Source: a virus. Taken from it: 50,586 nt of DNA. How positions within the stretch are numbered: position 1 is the stretch's first letter; each line of letters starts with the position of its first letter. Below the pieces are notes generated by a model. The model searched no databases. It had not been told where the DNA came from and worked only from the letters and a program-made list of their open reading frames with translations. The stretch lies in IMG/VR virus record IMGVR_UViG_3300025785_001206, positions 1-50,586 of that record. One strand, 5' to 3'. Below are positions 18,872 to 26,302 of this stretch, piece by piece. Position numbers and translations under genes: made by a program.

Positions 18872-21800
18872 TTATGAATTTGCCTTGAAGAAGAAATTAT
18901 TTGGATTCGGAGTACCTGGATCACCAGTTACCCATCCTGCTCCTGCTCCTGCAACTGTATACATTCTATAATGTCCGTGAGGCCAGTTAGGACCTGTGTA
19001 ATTAAGGTCAATTACATCAAGTGTATAATCCACACCTGTCGCTGTTAATGAATTAGGTGCTCCTAAATAATTTATTCCGAATTGAGTATATACTGTGTTG
19101 TTAGTTAATGAAAGTGGTACAAGAAAAACAAATTGTACCGCACCTTTAACTGTTCCCGCTGGAACTTCTGTTGTTTCCACCATATATGCATTTATTGGAT
19201 TACCAAAAGCATCTGTACCTCCACTTGATTGTGGAACAGTTTGTTTTATAACAGGAGTTACATTTGTTGTACCTGTTACAAATCCCGGCCAATCCATCCA
19301 TATTAATAAGTCAGTAGCGTTATATCCTGCACCACCTGATGCTGTGAATCCATACCAACCATTAACTGAATTTGCGTACATATATGAACCTATATCAGTA
19401 TTGTTAGGGCCTGTGAATAATGAATCATCACCTGATTCCATAAACAATAATGCTTTACCAACTGAAGCTGTTGCTGTAGGAGTAACAGTTGGAGTTGGCG
19501 TCAAAGTTGGTGTAACACTCACTGTAACTGTTGGTGTTACTGTAGGTGTAGGAGTTGTTGTATGTGTTGGTGTAACACTTGGAGTTATACTTGGTGTAAC
19601 CGTAATTGTTGGTGTTACTGTTGGAGTAACAGTATGTGTAGGTGTTACACTAGGGGTTGGTGTAACTGTTACTGCAGGGGTTGATGTTGGAGTTGGAGTT
19701 GGGGTTGGAGAAGGGCAATATGCACCTAATGCAACTCTTTGCCAACTATTTGGTCCAACACAAACATAGATGTAACTTGAATCCCAACAAATTTCTCCTG
19801 TTGAACAAGGATCATCACACAATGGTGATTTCTGACTTGCTTTTAATAAACCTACTAAATTTAGAACTTGACCATCAAAAGTTAAATTATTATTAACATT
19901 AACCGTATTACCTGAACCTGAATAAGTTAAAACACCATTAGTTGTGTTTCCTGATAAATTCAAACTTCCTGATGTTCCTGAAGAACCGTCGCTTCCTGAT
20001 GTTCCGCTTGTTCCATTACTACCAGATAAACCAGATGTTCCACTTGAACCTGAAGTACCTGATGAACCTGTTTGCCCATCTGTACCACTTGTTCCCGAAG
20101 AACCTGATTGTCCACTCATTCCTGAACTACCTGATGAACCAGATGAACCTGAACTTCCTGATGAACCTGATGAACCAGTTCCACCTGATGTTCCGCTTGT
20201 TCCTGAGGAACCATTCACACCTGAAATACCTGAAGAACCACTTGTTCCTGAAGTACCATCAACCCCACTAGAGCCTGATGTTCCACTATCACCACTTGTA
20301 CCTGAAGTACCTGTTGCTGATAATAAATTCCAGTTACCACCTGGAGGTGCTGAGTTTGTATTTAATGTGTTTGCCACATATGAACTTCCTTGATAGTCAA
20401 CAACATCGAATGCGTTATATGTTGCACTTGAATTCCAAGTACCTCTCAATGTAAATCCTTGACCACTAGTACCACTTGTTCCTGATGAACCTGTACCACC
20501 CGATGTTCCACTTGTTCCTGAAGTACCTGTAGCTCCTGATGAACCCGATGTTCCTGAAGAACCACTTGTTCCATTACCAGATGAACCAGACGAACCCGAA
20601 CTACCTGATGAACCTGAGGTACCATTAAGACCACTCGTTCCGCTTGTACCATTTACACCTGATGAACCACTTGTTCCCGATGAACCTGTGTTACCACTAG
20701 ATCCAGATGAACCTGAACTTCCTGATGTACCATTACCTGAAGAACCACTAGACCCTGAGGATCCAGATGAGCCATTTGTGCCTGAAGTACCATTTGTACC
20801 ATCTCTACCTGAAGATCCTGATGTACCTGAAGTACCGTTGAAACCAACTGCACCATTCAAGTTGATAGACCAATTGGTATATGTTCCTGAACCTGATACA
20901 TAAGTTATAGTTGCCGTAAATATACCTGTTACTGGATTATATGTGTTGATTGTTGCAACCATATAATCACTAATTGAATAAGCTACAAGGATTGCTTGAG
21001 CTGTTGTATATGCTAAATTTTTTCCTGCTGTAAATGTAATTGAACCACCAATTGAACCTATAGTAATTGAAGTAGTTGATGTTGTTGAATATCTATCTCC
21101 GTTTGCACCTGATGTACCCGAAGTACCTGATGAACCGTCACAACCACTTGTTCCTGAACTACCATTTGAACCTGATGTCCCTGAACTACCATTTTGTCCT
21201 GATGTTCCGCTTGTACCACTTGTACCACTTGTACCTGCGGTACCTGTTGAACCCATTTGACCTGAAGTTCCTGATGATCCACTTGTTCCGCTCGTACCTG
21301 ATGTGCCGCTTGAACCATTGCTACCAGATGTTCCTGAAGAACCATTACTACCTGAAGTACCAGATGTTCCTGATGTACCGCTAGTTCCCGAAGTACCATT
21401 ACTTCCTGAACTTCCTGAAGAACCGCTAGTGCCTGAAGTACCGTGAGAACCTGAAGTTCCCGATGTACCGTTTTGTCCAGACGTTCCACTTGTTCCTGAA
21501 GTACCATTACCTGAAGTACCTGATGTTCCTGTGCTACCACTTGTTCCACTAGTACCTGAAGTACCTGATGTTCCTGTGCTACCACTTGTTCCACTAGTAC
21601 CAGTACTACCGCTTGTTCCACTTGTACCCGATGTACCGTGTGAACCACTTGTACCAGAAGTTCCGCTAGTTCCTGAAGTACCACTTGTACCTGTGCTTCC
21701 TGATGTGCCACTTGTTCCACTAGTTCCTGTTGAACCTGACGAACCTGAAGTACCAGATGAACCTGAAGTACCTGAACTACCAGAAGAACCACTAGTTCCA

Positions 21801-22177
21801 CTTGTACCTGATGTACCACTTGTACCACTAGTTCCTGATGAACCACTTGTACCAGATGTTCCACTTGATCCTGAGCTTCCTGAAGAACCACTTGTACCAG
21901 AAGTACCCGATGTTCCACTAGACCCCGAACTACCAGATGAACCACTTATACCAGATGTTCCGCTTGTACCTGAAGTACCTGATGAACCACTAGTACCTGA
22001 AGTACCTGTTCCGCCTGTTATTGCTTCGACAATTTGATATAAACTTTGCCCTGAAAGTATTACATCATCTGCGTATATTGTATTAATAGGAGTACCTGTA
22101 CTACCTAAATCAATTGTTACACCAGAAGGTATATTAAGGGTGTCAATCTGTGTCCAATTTATCTGTTGATGGGCCAT
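18872..22177 (-). CDS. Collagen-like fibre protein with Pro-Thr linker (1101 aa)
   Basis: The N-terminal 54 residues (MAHQQINWTQIDTLNIPSGV ... GQSLYQIVEAITGG) resemble fibre attachment sequences. Collagen-like GTS/GSS triplets run from 55 to about 738, broken by the 90-residue LAYTTAQ module (about 358-446) and a CBM5/12-like module (about 571-622, FTLRGTWNSSATYNAFDVVD). A cysteine-containing beta segment follows (SPLCDDPCSTGEICWDSS), then a TPTPT linker (about 830-905) and a unique C-terminal domain (about 905-1101, LLFMESGDDSLFTGPNN ..., LLIWMDWPGFVTGT, GHYRMYTVAGAGAGW). It combines both linker styles used by the fibres in this region. The C-terminal domain is the likely receptor-binding tip, but I cannot name its family. 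It lies downstream of a terminator with its own promoter-like box. Confidence 0.87.
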   Translation of the reverse strand: MAHQQINWTQIDTLNIPSGVTIDLGSTGTPINTIYADDVILSGQSLYQIVEAITGGTGTSGTSGSSGTSGTSGTSGISGSSGSSGSSGTSGTSGTSGSSGSSGSSGTSGTSGSSGTSGTSGTSGTSGTSGSSGSSGTSGSSGTSGSSGSTGTSGTSGTSGSTGTSGTSGTSGTSGTSGSHGTSGTSGTSGSTGTSGTSGSTGTSGTSGTSGTSGSTGTSGTSGNGTSGTSGTSGQNGTSGTSGSHGTSGTSGSSGSSGSNGTSGTSGTSGTSGTSGSNGSSGTSGSNGSSGTSGTSGTSGSSGTSGQMGSTGTAGTSGTSGTSGTSGQNGSSGTSGSNGSSGTSGCDGSSGTSGTSGANGDRYSTTSTTSITIGSIGGSITFTAGKNLAYTTAQAILVAYSISDYMVATINTYNPVTGIFTATITYVSGSGTYTNWSINLNGAVGFNGTSGTSGSSGRDGTNGTSGTNGSSGSSGSSGSSGNGTSGSSGSSGSSGNTGSSGTSGSSGVNGTSGTSGLNGTSGSSGSSGSSGSSGNGTSGSSGTSGSSGATGTSGTSGTSGGTGSSGTSGTSGQGFTLRGTWNSSATYNAFDVVDYQGSSYVANTLNTNSAPPGGNWNLLSATGTSGTSGDSGTSGSSGVDGTSGTSGSSGISGVNGSSGTSGTSGGTGSSGSSGSSGSSGSSGSSGMSGQSGSSGTSGTDGQTGSSGTSGSSGTSGLSGSNGTSGTSGSDGSSGTSGSLNLSGNTTNGVLTYSGSGNTVNVNNNLTFDGQVLNLVGLLKASQKSPLCDDPCSTGEICWDSSYIYVCVGPNSWQRVALGAYCPSPTPTPTPTSTPAVTVTPTPSVTPTHTVTPTVTPTITVTPSITPSVTPTHTTTPTPTVTPTVTVSVTPTLTPTPTVTPTATASVGKALLFMESGDDSLFTGPNNTDIGSYMYANSVNGWYGFTASGGAGYNATDLLIWMDWPGFVTGTTNVTPVIKQTVPQSSGGTDAFGNPINAYMVETTEVPAGTVKGAVQFVFLVPLSLTNNTVYTQFGINYLGAPNSLTATGVDYTLDVIDLNYTGPNWPHGHYRMYTVAGAGAGWVTGDPGTPNPNNFFFKANS
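19966..22015 (-). repeat. Gly-X-Y coding repeat arrays
   Basis: Nine-base-periodic Gly-Thr-Ser and Gly-Ser-Ser coding repeats, interrupted at about 20838-21105 and 20310-20465 by folded modules. This array is richer in GSS and GNG triplets and poorer in GTD than the giant array next door. Confidence 0.88.
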
Positions 22178-22198
22178 GTAAAAGTTAAGTCTTTTACA
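22177..22198 (-). promoter_or_regulatory. Hairpin spanning the start codon of the 1101-aa fibre gene
   Basis: Perfect 8-bp inverted repeat (TGTAAAAG / CTTTTACA on either strand) at 22177-22184 and 22191-22198 with a 6-nt loop. The arm nearest the gene includes the A of the ATG. It overlaps the TATTTAT box at 22198-22204. It could damp translation or be a chance repeat. Confidence 0.35.
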
Positions 22199-22204
22199 TA
22201 AATA
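22198..22204 (-). promoter_or_regulatory. Late-promoter-like motif TATTTAT
   Basis: Minus-strand TATTTAT, 20 nt before the ATG at 22177 and downstream of the terminator at 22227-22254. Confidence 0.45.
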
Positions 22205-22226
22205 CTTTTATTATTAAATGATGCAC

Positions 22227-22254
22227 AAAAAAAGGGGACAAATCCCCTTTTTTT
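22227..22254 (-). terminator. Strong rho-independent terminator
   Basis: 12-bp stem (22227-22238 with 22243-22254) with a GGGG/CCCC core flanked by A/T runs and a 4-nt loop. T runs lie on both sides, so it may act in both directions. It overlaps the stop codon of the glutaredoxin gene and ends the NusG-AAA-glutaredoxin operon. Confidence 0.9.
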
Positions 22255-22528
22255 ATTTTTCGATATATTTTTCAACTATTTGTATGGCCTCATCTTCATT
22301 TTTGTGATCTCTACCAGGAACAAAAACCATTCCTTCATCACTATCATCTTGAGTTATATAGAGTGTAGGTAGTAAATTATAACCCGTTTGTTCAACAACT
22401 TGATTCCAAATATTTTGATTATTTGATATTTCAATTTCATTGAATGAATAAGATAATGAATTAAGTCTTTTTTTCAAACTATTGCAATGATCACATCCAT
22501 TCAATGTGAATATTATTAACTTGTTCAT
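22253..22528 (-). CDS. Glutaredoxin-like protein (91 aa)
   Basis: A thioredoxin-fold protein of typical glutaredoxin length. It starts MNKLIIFTLNGCDHC, giving a CxxC redox pair at Cys12 and Cys15, and has the cis-proline segment NLLPTLYIT. The C-terminal helix is EDEAIQIVEKYIEK. Phage glutaredoxins commonly reduce ribonucleotide reductase or other disulfides in the cytoplasm; no reductase gene is in this window, so the partner is unknown. Its start codon overlaps the stop codon of the AAA+ ATPase gene by one base, so the two are translationally coupled. The terminator follows immediately. Confidence 0.85.
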   Translation of the reverse strand: MNKLIIFTLNGCDHCNSLKKRLNSLSYSFNEIEISNNQNIWNQVVEQTGYNLLPTLYITQDDSDEGMVFVPGRDHKNEDEAIQIVEKYIEK

Positions 22529-23604
22529 TAATTTTTAAATCCTATTTTACTTTCTTTGTTTATTGACCTAATTTCTTCTACGTCTATATTGTAAATATCA
22601 GCTAAAGACATTGATTTTGTAACTTCGTGGTCTTTACCTAAATGCTTTAATAATTTATTAGTTTCTTCAACGGTTAAATTTTCAAATTTATGTTCAGCAA
22701 TTAATCGACCTTTACGAAGTAATGCTTGGTCGATTTTTTCTCTTTTCATATTGAAGGTAGCAATAATTTGAATGTTCAAACAATCGCCTAATATGCCATC
22801 AGTTAAATTAAGAATATTAGAAACACCTGCAGCAGAACCATTACCTTCTCTATCTGAAATTACCCTTTCTCCATCTTCAATAATTAAAATAGTATTCTTA
22901 TGGTCCATTAGAAATGGTATTATTGAAGGTTCAGATAACATTTCAGCCATTGATGGAGGAATAAATAAAATTTCTTTATCGTGTACTAAACCAGATAAGT
23001 ACTTAATATATGAAGTTTTACCAGTACCAGGGTCTCCGTGTAAAAGAATTATCCCTTTATCGTTTGGTTTATTTAATCTCTTAATGATAACATCGTGAAT
23101 TTTTTTGAATGATGCTCCGTAATTCAACTCCAAATCCATTTCAGGTATCGATAAGTCATATTCTTCAACATCTAAATGACCCATATCACTTTTCACTAAA
23201 TTGATGTTACTTTTCTTTTTCTTTCTTTCATATTTTTTTATCTCATCCAAATTTAATTGTTTAGATAACTCACCATTACTCAAACTATAAATTATTTCAA
23301 TTCTAAATAAATTTTCAGTTTTATTTTTATCACTACTACCTGATTTTCTTATTAATATTTGTTTTTCTTTATTGATGAACAAAGATTGGTTAGTTGATTC
23401 GTGTTTTCTTCCCTGAGAAAATATAAAACATTCTTCTACAAAACCATCTTCTTTGAAAAAATCAATTATAGTTTCATCATAATCTTGTTGGGTAACTCTT
23501 TTGGAAGGGATTAAATCAAATATGTGAACAAAAAACTGTTCTGAAGGTATTTCACTTCCATATACTGTGTCATATAAAGGATATGTATCGGGTAATTTTC
23601 TCAT
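22528..23604 (-). CDS. AAA+ ATPase (358 aa)
   Basis: The N-terminal 165 residues are a poorly conserved domain with a lysine-rich stretch near residue 125-132. The ATPase core follows: Walker A GDPGTGKTS (190-198), Walker B ILIIED (239-244), sensor 1 ATFN (N285), and arginines LRKGR (297 and 300) in the arginine-finger region. The arrangement resembles BCS1/FtsH-type classical AAA proteins, and such single-ring ATPases are common in large phages. The substrate is unknown; remodelling of a protein complex in the cytoplasm is the general expectation. It is co-transcribed with the NusG paralogue upstream and glutaredoxin downstream. No late-type box precedes it, which fits early or middle expression. 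Confidence 0.85.
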   Translation of the reverse strand: MRKLPDTYPLYDTVYGSEIPSEQFFVHIFDLIPSKRVTQQDYDETIIDFFKEDGFVEECFIFSQGRKHESTNQSLFINKEKQILIRKSGSSDKNKTENLFRIEIIYSLSNGELSKQLNLDEIKKYERKKKKSNINLVKSDMGHLDVEEYDLSIPEMDLELNYGASFKKIHDVIIKRLNKPNDKGIILLHGDPGTGKTSYIKYLSGLVHDKEILFIPPSMAEMLSEPSIIPFLMDHKNTILIIEDGERVISDREGNGSAAGVSNILNLTDGILGDCLNIQIIATFNMKREKIDQALLRKGRLIAEHKFENLTVEETNKLLKHLGKDHEVTKSMSLADIYNIDVEEIRSINKESKIGFKN

Positions 23605-23620
23605 TTTTATAATTTTTTAA

Positions 23621-23959
23621 TTAATTTAAACAAATCATCCCAAAATTCGGGAACTCAACAAATATACCATTTTTTACGAACAAATCGTGAGTCTCTTTTT
23701 TCTCAGGTTTAATAAATTCACTATCAGGTTTTTGTGCAATATGAATAGCTTGAACCGTTCTTTTTAATAATTCAAATTGATCTTGATTCAACATAGGGTC
23801 GCCATTGTCATCAAAATTTTTTTGCGCAATTTCGGTCATATGTTCATAAAACAATTGTTCATTTGAATCTTTTAAAAAATATTCCGATGCTTCTTCGTTT
23901 TTTTTAAAATAATCTTTAACATTTTGAATATAAATCAATACTTCTGGTGATAATTTCAT
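23621..23959 (-). CDS. Hypothetical protein (112 aa)
   Basis: Not recognised. It is 112 residues and mostly helical by composition (MKLSPEVLIYIQNVKDYFKK, then HMTEIAQKNF), with a DNGDPMLNQDQFELL segment that looks superficially like a loop-helix but is not a clear EF-hand. It ends with a hydrophobic segment GIFVEFPNFGMICLN. There is no signal peptide. It starts directly after the stop of the NusG paralogue (adjacent bases 23959/23960) and precedes the AAA+ ATPase, so it is part of that operon and may be a partner of one of them. Confidence 0.7.
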   Translation of the reverse strand: MKLSPEVLIYIQNVKDYFKKNEEASEYFLKDSNEQLFYEHMTEIAQKNFDDNGDPMLNQDQFELLKRTVQAIHIAQKPDSEFIKPEKKETHDLFVKNGIFVEFPNFGMICLN

Positions 23960-24484
23960 TTATATTTTGTCGATTTGATTCAAAGTTAACGAAACAGGTG
24001 TATTTCTACCAAATATTTTTATTTCAACATTCACTTTTTCTCCTAAAATTTCAGTGACAGTACCTTCAAAACCTTTAAATGGTCCGTCATTAACCATAAC
24101 TTTTTCTCCTGAATTGAATTTCAATTTTTTAGAATCTATATGTTCTTCCAATAATTCATCTTTTAATATTCTTTGAATATCCGTTGAACTCATTAATAAT
24201 GGTATTTTAATACCCATCATAGACATTATGTTTGGAATCATAGATATCTCTTTCAACTCATCTTCATTCAAAGAATCATAGGCCTCAAAATAAAGATAAC
24301 CGCTATAAATTACTTTTTCTCTTAATACTTTCTTATTTTTTACTAAAACCAAATTTTTTTCAGTTGGACAAACAAATCTATTCACTTTTTTTATTCGACC
24401 TGCTTCAATTTCTTTATTAAATTGTTCACTAAGTGACCTTTCTTTACCTGGCATCACTTTAACAATATACCATTTTGTTGACAT
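23960..24484 (-). CDS. nusG: NusG-like transcription elongation factor
   Basis: At 174 residues this has the two-domain NusG layout. The NGN domain (about 4-110) contains KWYIVKVMPGKE, RFVCPTEKNLVLVKNKKVLR and VIYSGYLYFEA; the C-terminal KOW domain (about 120-174) contains SGEKVMVNDGPFKGFEGTVT, VNVEIKIFGR and VSLTLNQIDKI. NusG-type proteins bind the RNA polymerase clamp and modulate pausing and termination. A phage-borne copy most likely retunes host polymerase on phage templates, possibly for the very long fibre genes; this is inference. It heads the operon NusG, 112-aa protein, AAA+, glutaredoxin, and diverges from the plus-strand gene pair at 24572. Confidence 0.88.
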   Translation of the reverse strand: MSTKWYIVKVMPGKERSLSEQFNKEIEAGRIKKVNRFVCPTEKNLVLVKNKKVLREKVIYSGYLYFEAYDSLNEDELKEISMIPNIMSMMGIKIPLLMSSTDIQRILKDELLEEHIDSKKLKFNSGEKVMVNDGPFKGFEGTVTEILGEKVNVEIKIFGRNTPVSLTLNQIDKI

Positions 24485-24571
24485 AACTTTGTTTTAAACG
24501 TATTTTTTTATATATTAGTAATAATATAAACAAATTATACACAAAAACAAATTAAAAGTATATATTTTATT
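24485..24571. promoter_or_regulatory. Divergent intergenic region
   Basis: This 87-bp, extremely AT-rich spacer separates the minus-strand NusG operon from the plus-strand gene pair, so it must hold promoters for both directions unless transcripts read through from the right. I see no convincing TTTG / TAnnTTTG Bacteroidota promoter at correct spacing and no ATTTATA late box close to either start. Confidence 0.4.
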
Positions 24572-24730
24572 ATGGCGTGCTCAAATTGTAAAAAGAAAAC
24601 TAATGAAGAAAGAAAAGAAAGAATAATGAAACAAACTGAAGGGTTAACAAAAACCGCATTCATTGTTTTTATTGTTTGGTCTTTACTTGGTATTTATGGG
24701 TTGATTTCATTAATTCGTTTATTCATATGA
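24572..24730 (+). CDS. Small CxxC membrane protein (52 aa)
   Basis: A 52-residue plus-strand frame begins MACSNCKKKTNEERKERIMK, with a Cys-X-X-Cys pair (Cys3, Cys6), a charged cytoplasmic segment, and one strong C-terminal membrane helix (TAFIVFIVWSLLGIYGLISL). The ATG follows an A/T-rich stretch. Its TGA stop overlaps the ATG of the next gene (ATGA), a hallmark of translational coupling, which supports both being real. Such short metal-ribbon/membrane proteins could be inner-membrane effectors, but function is unknown. It is one of only two plus-strand genes in the window. Confidence 0.7.
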   Translation: MACSNCKKKTNEERKERIMKQTEGLTKTAFIVFIVWSLLGIYGLISLIRLFI

Positions 24731-25365
24731 AAAACGGTAAGTATTTTATAGTGCTTTTCTGTAACAAAAAAAGAGTAAAAATGTTGCATAAAAGTTTTAG
24801 AAGAACTACAATATATGAATATTGGAGGGAATTTAGAACTCAGAAAAAACCTGTTTATGTTAGAAATATAGGCGGTCGAAAGAAAGAAGAATTATATTAC
24901 GAATTAGCATTGATATTTCCAAATACAAGGTGGTCTACAAATGTTTATGTAAAAGACAGTCTTGGGAGAAATATTGAGGCAAAATTGGATAATGATAAGT
25001 TCAGAATTAAGGAAATGATCCCTTATTGGGAGGAAGAGACTATATATGATTTTGAAACAAAAAAAAGAATTCGTTACCACGAATTAATTGATAAAATATT
25101 ACCAATTCAAGAAATCGCCCAAATTTTCACTTTGAACAATAAGTTATTTGTTCAAGTTGAAGAAAATATAAAAGTTTATGGTAATAGAAATCTATCAGAT
25201 ACCGATAGATTATTTAATTTAGTCAAAGATGATTTAATCAAAAGAAAACGCGGTAATTTTTTATTTGTTCGAGATATTACCACACACCAAAGAAAAATAC
25301 TTTACGATTTACTTGTAGCAAAAGGATTTAAAAGAAGAGAACTTTTTAGACATTATTCGTATTAA
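24727..25365 (+). CDS. Conserved hypothetical protein, plus strand (212 aa)
   Basis: The start is taken at 24727 (MKNGKYFIVLFCNKKRVKML) rather than an upstream in-frame ATG at 24676, because 24727 forms an ATGA overlap with the preceding gene and the upstream extension lies wholly inside that gene in another frame. The product is basic, with IFPNTRWSTNVYVKDSLGRN, a mid-section MIPYWEEETIYDFETKKRIR, YHELIDKILPIQEIAQIFTL and a basic C-terminus (FKRRELFRHYSY). I do not recognise a named family. High Lys/Arg content would suit nucleic-acid binding, but no motif shows it. It meets the minus-strand gene at 25346 tail to tail with a 20-nt overlap. Confidence 0.75.
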   Translation: MKNGKYFIVLFCNKKRVKMLHKSFRRTTIYEYWREFRTQKKPVYVRNIGGRKKEELYYELALIFPNTRWSTNVYVKDSLGRNIEAKLDNDKFRIKEMIPYWEEETIYDFETKKRIRYHELIDKILPIQEIAQIFTLNNKLFVQVEENIKVYGNRNLSDTDRLFNLVKDDLIKRKRGNFLFVRDITTHQRKILYDLLVAKGFKRRELFRHYSY

Positions 25366-25582
25366 AAATAATATCTATCATTCCAATTGTAATTGAAAAA
25401 CTGTTTTCAGGCTTATCCATTTTAATTCCTCTTTTATTTTGAATATACTCAAAAATATTATCGAACTCCATTTGGGATAATTCGAAAATTAATGTTTGAG
25501 ATTTTGAATTAAAATTAATTTTTTCAACAAGATCTGAAATAATTGCAAGTTGGTTTAATATATCACCTTTTTTTTCTGTCAT
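25346..25582 (-). CDS. Hypothetical protein (78 aa)
   Basis: Not recognised. 78 residues, begins MTEKKGDILNQLAIISDLVE, with alternating hydrophobic residues (QTLIFELSQMEFDNIFEYIQ) suggesting a small alpha/beta fold; no membrane segment. Its start overlaps the end of the 65-residue gene by 20 nt, and its end overlaps the end of the plus-strand gene, so it is the last gene of the long leftward operon that starts near 34954. Confidence 0.6.
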   Translation of the reverse strand: MTEKKGDILNQLAIISDLVEKINFNSKSQTLIFELSQMEFDNIFEYIQNKRGIKMDKPENSFSITIGMIDIIFNTNNV

Positions 25583-25760
25583 AACCTAAAATCTTAAATA
25601 TTTTATCTATTGTTGATGTCTTTTCTTTTTTAAATATTTGAGACTTATCTATTTGTTTTATTTCATCAATCATCCGATTCTTGTGCTTCTGTATCTCCTT
25701 CTGGTCCTTCTGTATCTCCTTGTCCAACCACTCCAACCCCTGTTGTATCTTCTTGTCCAT
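25563..25760 (-). CDS. Small basic coiled-coil protein (65 aa)
   Basis: 65 residues, strongly helical and charged: MDKKIQQGLEWLDKEIQKDQ then KEIQKHKNRMIDEIKQIDKS, followed by a basic tail STIDKIFKILGYDRKKR. Small proteins of this pattern (LEWL-KEI-KD-KE) are frequent in large phages, but I cannot name a function. The first 95 nt overlap the 3' end of the upstream gene in a different frame, which is unusual; the coherent amphipathic pattern argues that this frame is real. Confidence 0.6.
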   Translation of the reverse strand: MDKKIQQGLEWLDKEIQKDQKEIQKHKNRMIDEIKQIDKSQIFKKEKTSTIDKIFKILGYDRKKR

Positions 25761-26121
25761 ATTCTTCTAATAAATTTAAATCTTTTAATTTATCAAGTGA
25801 CTCCTTTTTAAATAGTTGTTGTAACTCTTTTACTTTCTGTTGAAATAATTTTTGTTTCTCTTCTTCTTCCTTATTAGTATTGATAATCTCTAAGGCACAC
25901 GCAAATACAATATCATAACCTCCTTGTGTTGCTTGTGAAATCAAAGATACTAATGTATATTTTTCATTTTTATCTTGTTCTTTAACCTGAATACTTGTAT
26001 AAGGTTTAACAATCTCAATATAAGCCCAATTCAGAGGTACTCTGATGTCTAAACTTACATTGTTTTGTATTTCTCTTAGAGAGTGAAAATGAGGTCTTAA
26101 TGCTCTTATATTGTCAAACAC
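25666..26121 (-). CDS. Hypothetical protein with acidic C-terminus (151 aa, GTG start)
   Basis: Begins at a GTG (26119-26121), FDNIRALRPHFHSLREIQNN, then a beta-rich core (VSLDIRVPLNWAYIEIVKPY, KYTLVSLISQATQGGYDIVF), a helical lysine/glutamate segment and a Gly/Asp/Glu-rich tail (GQGDTEGPEGDTEAQESDD). No ATG is available near the start, and GTG lies 4 nt after the stop of the 58-residue membrane gene, which supports it. The acidic tail is typical of phage assembly or scaffold-associated proteins, but no family is recognised. Confidence 0.65.
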   Translation of the reverse strand: MFDNIRALRPHFHSLREIQNNVSLDIRVPLNWAYIEIVKPYTSIQVKEQDKNEKYTLVSLISQATQGGYDIVFACALEIINTNKEEEEKQKLFQQKVKELQQLFKKESLDKLKDLNLLEEYGQEDTTGVGVVGQGDTEGPEGDTEAQESDD

Positions 26122-26125
26122 GTTA

Positions 26126-26302
26126 TTAAATTAAAAAATATGTGATTATGTAGGCTGTAGACAAATAAGCAAAAACTTGTTCTGCCTTTGATAACGCCAA
26201 TGGTGTGGGTTCTTCCTGAAACAATCTTAAAATGAATTGAAAGCTTAACATAAATGAATATAAAATACTCAATATGAATAAAAATAGTTTAATTTCCCGC
26301 AT
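26126..26302 (-). CDS. Small two-segment membrane protein (58 aa)
   Basis: Start ATG at 26302 and stop TAA at 26126-26128 give MREIKLFLFILSILYSFMLS followed by FQFILRLFQEEPTPLALSKA and EQVFAYLSTAYIITYFLI. Two hydrophobic stretches (about 5-27 and 44-58) are separated by a polar loop. The first 14 nt overlap the end of the histone-H1-like gene and the next gene starts 4 nt after its stop, so it fills an otherwise empty gap of about 170 nt in the operon. Function is unknown; a holin-like or membrane-docking role cannot be judged. Confidence 0.55.
   Translation of the reverse strand: MREIKLFLFILSILYSFMLSFQFILRLFQEEPTPLALSKAEQVFAYLSTAYIITYFLI

Noticed and set aside
24485-24571. Canonical Bacteroidota TTTG/TAnnTTTG promoters
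   Set aside because: TTTG-like words occur but not at the expected spacing with a proper TAnnTTTG; AT-rich DNA produces these by chance.
24676-25365. Plus-strand gene with a start at 24676
   Set aside because: The extension lies inside the 52-residue membrane gene in another frame, while the ATG at 24727 gives an ATGA coupling and starts the coherent sequence.
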